From positions 1 through 6,288 of the forward strand of contig JAGUXD010000057.1 in NCBI GenBank assembly GCA_020062035.1: a stretch of DNA of 6,288 bases. Reading direction: 5' to 3'. Positions 5,557 through 6,288 of this stretch are shown here, piece by piece (the first letter of the stretch is position 1; the number at the start of each line of letters is the position of its first letter). The position numbers and the translations under genes were made by a program. Below the pieces are notes generated by a model. The model was given only the letters and a program-made list of their open reading frames with translations. It was not told the origin of the DNA and made no database searches. This stretch comes from Candidatus Brocadiia bacterium (lineage in GTDB: Bacteria > Planctomycetota > MHYJ01 > JACQXL01).

Positions 5557-6288
5557 ATGTTAAAACTTATATGCAACTTCCCGTTTTTATTCCTCTCCTT
5601 TGTCAATCTCTTTAAGGGTATCTTTTCTAATACCTTATTTCTACATTTTAAGGTCTATTTATTATCTCTTTGCTTGGACTTCTCTCGTTTCAACCTTAAA
5701 CAAGTCGCTAAACATAATACGCTCTGCTCGCACCAACAACTCCAATATTTTATCTCTGAAGCTAAGTGGGACGTCGATCAACTTAATACCTCTCGCCTTG
5801 CCTTCCTCTCCAATACCCGCCAAACTACTTCTACCCCAGAAGGTGTCCTCTCAATTGATGATACCGCCAATCGTAAATGGGGCAAAAAATCCGAAGGAGT
5901 CGCCGTCCAGTATTCTAATCTGGAAAAACACCAAATCCTTTCTCAAGTCGCCGTAATGGCCGCTTACGCTGACCATAAAAAATCCTATCCCCTTGATATT
6001 GTTCCCTATATCCCAGCATCTCGGTTACCACAGGGCGAATTTGATTACCGCTTCAAATCTAAACACCAAATCGCCCAGACCCTCGTCCAACGTGCCTTAG
6101 ACCTACAAATCCGCTTCCGTTTGGTGCGTCTTGACGCCTGGTACTTTGCTAACTGGCTCGTCCAATGGCTTTCCCAAGCAGGACTTTCTTGGCTAACCGA
6201 AGCAGACTCAGACCGACTAATCTATTTCCACAAACAGTATTGGCATGTTAGGGACCTCGTTAAAGTTCTTAACTCAGATCGGTTTAAG
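5557..6288 (+). CDS. IS701-like (DDE_5 superfamily) transposase, N-terminal part, open at right edge
   Basis: The frame from ATG 5557 stays open for 244 codons to the end of the window, so the C-terminal part is missing from view rather than broken. It is preceded by AAGGAG at 7 nt. Residues 1-70 are hydrophobic and helical, probably the DNA-binding region. LSIDDTANRKWGKKSEGVAV begins at residue 98 and matches the first catalytic aspartate motif of IS701-like enzymes (DDT, lysine-rich stretch, GVA). VRLDAWYF at 190-197 gives the second aspartate, D193. SWLTEADSDRL at 211-221 resembles the following beta-strand. The catalytic glutamate would lie beyond the window. It should cut and rejoin the element's ends. 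Family-level assignment to IS701 within the wider IS4-like group comes from motif spacing and was not searched. Confidence 0.88.
   Translation, partial: MLKLICNFPFLFLSFVNLFKGIFSNTLFLHFKVYLLSLCLDFSRFNLKQVAKHNTLCSHQQLQYFISEAKWDVDQLNTSRLAFLSNTRQTTSTPEGVLSIDDTANRKWGKKSEGVAVQYSNLEKHQILSQVAVMAAYADHKKSYPLDIVPYIPASRLPQGEFDYRFKSKHQIAQTLVQRALDLQIRFRLVRLDAWYFANWLVQWLSQAGLSWLTEADSDRLIYFHKQYWHVRDLVKVLNSDRFK

Larger units (their letters stand above)
5474..6288 (+). mobile_element. insertion sequence, IS701/DDE_5-like, left part only
   Basis: The minimum extent I can support runs from the transposase promoter to the window edge. The true left end probably lies between about 5366 and 5473, after the nested repeat, but no terminal inverted repeat or target duplication can be named without the right end. 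The element sits downstream of the clpC-GGDEF operon and in the same orientation. Its coding strand is rich in pyrimidines and C-ending codons, unlike the purine-rich clpC gene, which fits an acquired element. Confidence 0.75.

Noticed and set aside
5600..5956. Plus-strand 118-codon frame
   Set aside because: It is a shifted reading of the transposase gene. The true frame starts at 5557 with a strong ribosome site, has the DDT and LDAWY motifs, and stays open to the window edge.
1..6288. CRISPR array, tRNA or rRNA gene, parS site
   Set aside because: No regularly spaced repeats, no cloverleaf or conserved rRNA segments, and no TGTTTCACGTGAAACA-like 16-mer were found on reading through. The last may simply lie outside the window.

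Overview
This is a bacterial chromosomal window, AT-rich by eye. It carries a housekeeping core: chromosome partitioning (ParA/ParB) and the ClpC protease unfoldase. A signalling gene and the 5' part of an insertion sequence lie at the right end. ParA/Soj of the short chromosomal type, a two-AAA ClpC with a UVR linker, and a dispersed-looking palindromic repeat suggest an uncultured candidate-phylum or similar anaerobic lineage (for example WOR-3 or Omnitrophota). That placement is a weak inference, since nothing here is a taxonomic marker.

Layout. Positions 1-515 (minus) hold the N-terminal 171 codons of parB, which runs off the left edge. Positions 529-1308 (minus) hold parA, 13 bp upstream of parB in the same operon. 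Positions 1309-1455 are a divergent control region. It has a near-consensus promoter for clpC (TTGACA, 18 bp, TATAAT) and a weaker candidate promoter for parA on the other strand, whose -35 lies back to back with the clpC -35. Positions 1456-3978 (plus) encode ClpC (840 aa). It is followed after 10 bp, or with overlap if a TTG start is used, by a membrane-anchored GAF-GGDEF diguanylate cyclase ending at 5284. Positions 5285-5556 are non-coding. They hold a nested GC-rich palindromic repeat, a small near-palindrome, and the control region of a transposase. Positions 5557-6288 are the first 244 codons of an IS701/DDE_5-like transposase that continues past the right edge. This frame is open to the end of the window with no stop.

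Most striking observation. A perfect 13-bp inverted repeat (5494-5506 and 5544-5556) abuts the transposase AUG. Its right arm contains the whole Shine-Dalgarno sequence. Its left arm contains the -10 box (TATACT) of the apparent transposase promoter, so the element's own transcript should start just after the left arm and keep its ribosome site free. Read-through transcripts from the upstream clpC operon would carry both arms and hide the ribosome site. This has the logic of the fold-back protection known from IS10 and IS50, built from a single inverted repeat that holds the -10 box in one arm and the ribosome site in the other.

How the parts relate. parAB segregate the chromosome. ClpC unfolds substrates for ClpP, and the linked diguanylate cyclase makes c-di-GMP, possibly tying proteolysis or stress to second-messenger output. 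The IS lies downstream of this operon in the same orientation, with no convincing terminator between them, which would make protection against read-through useful.
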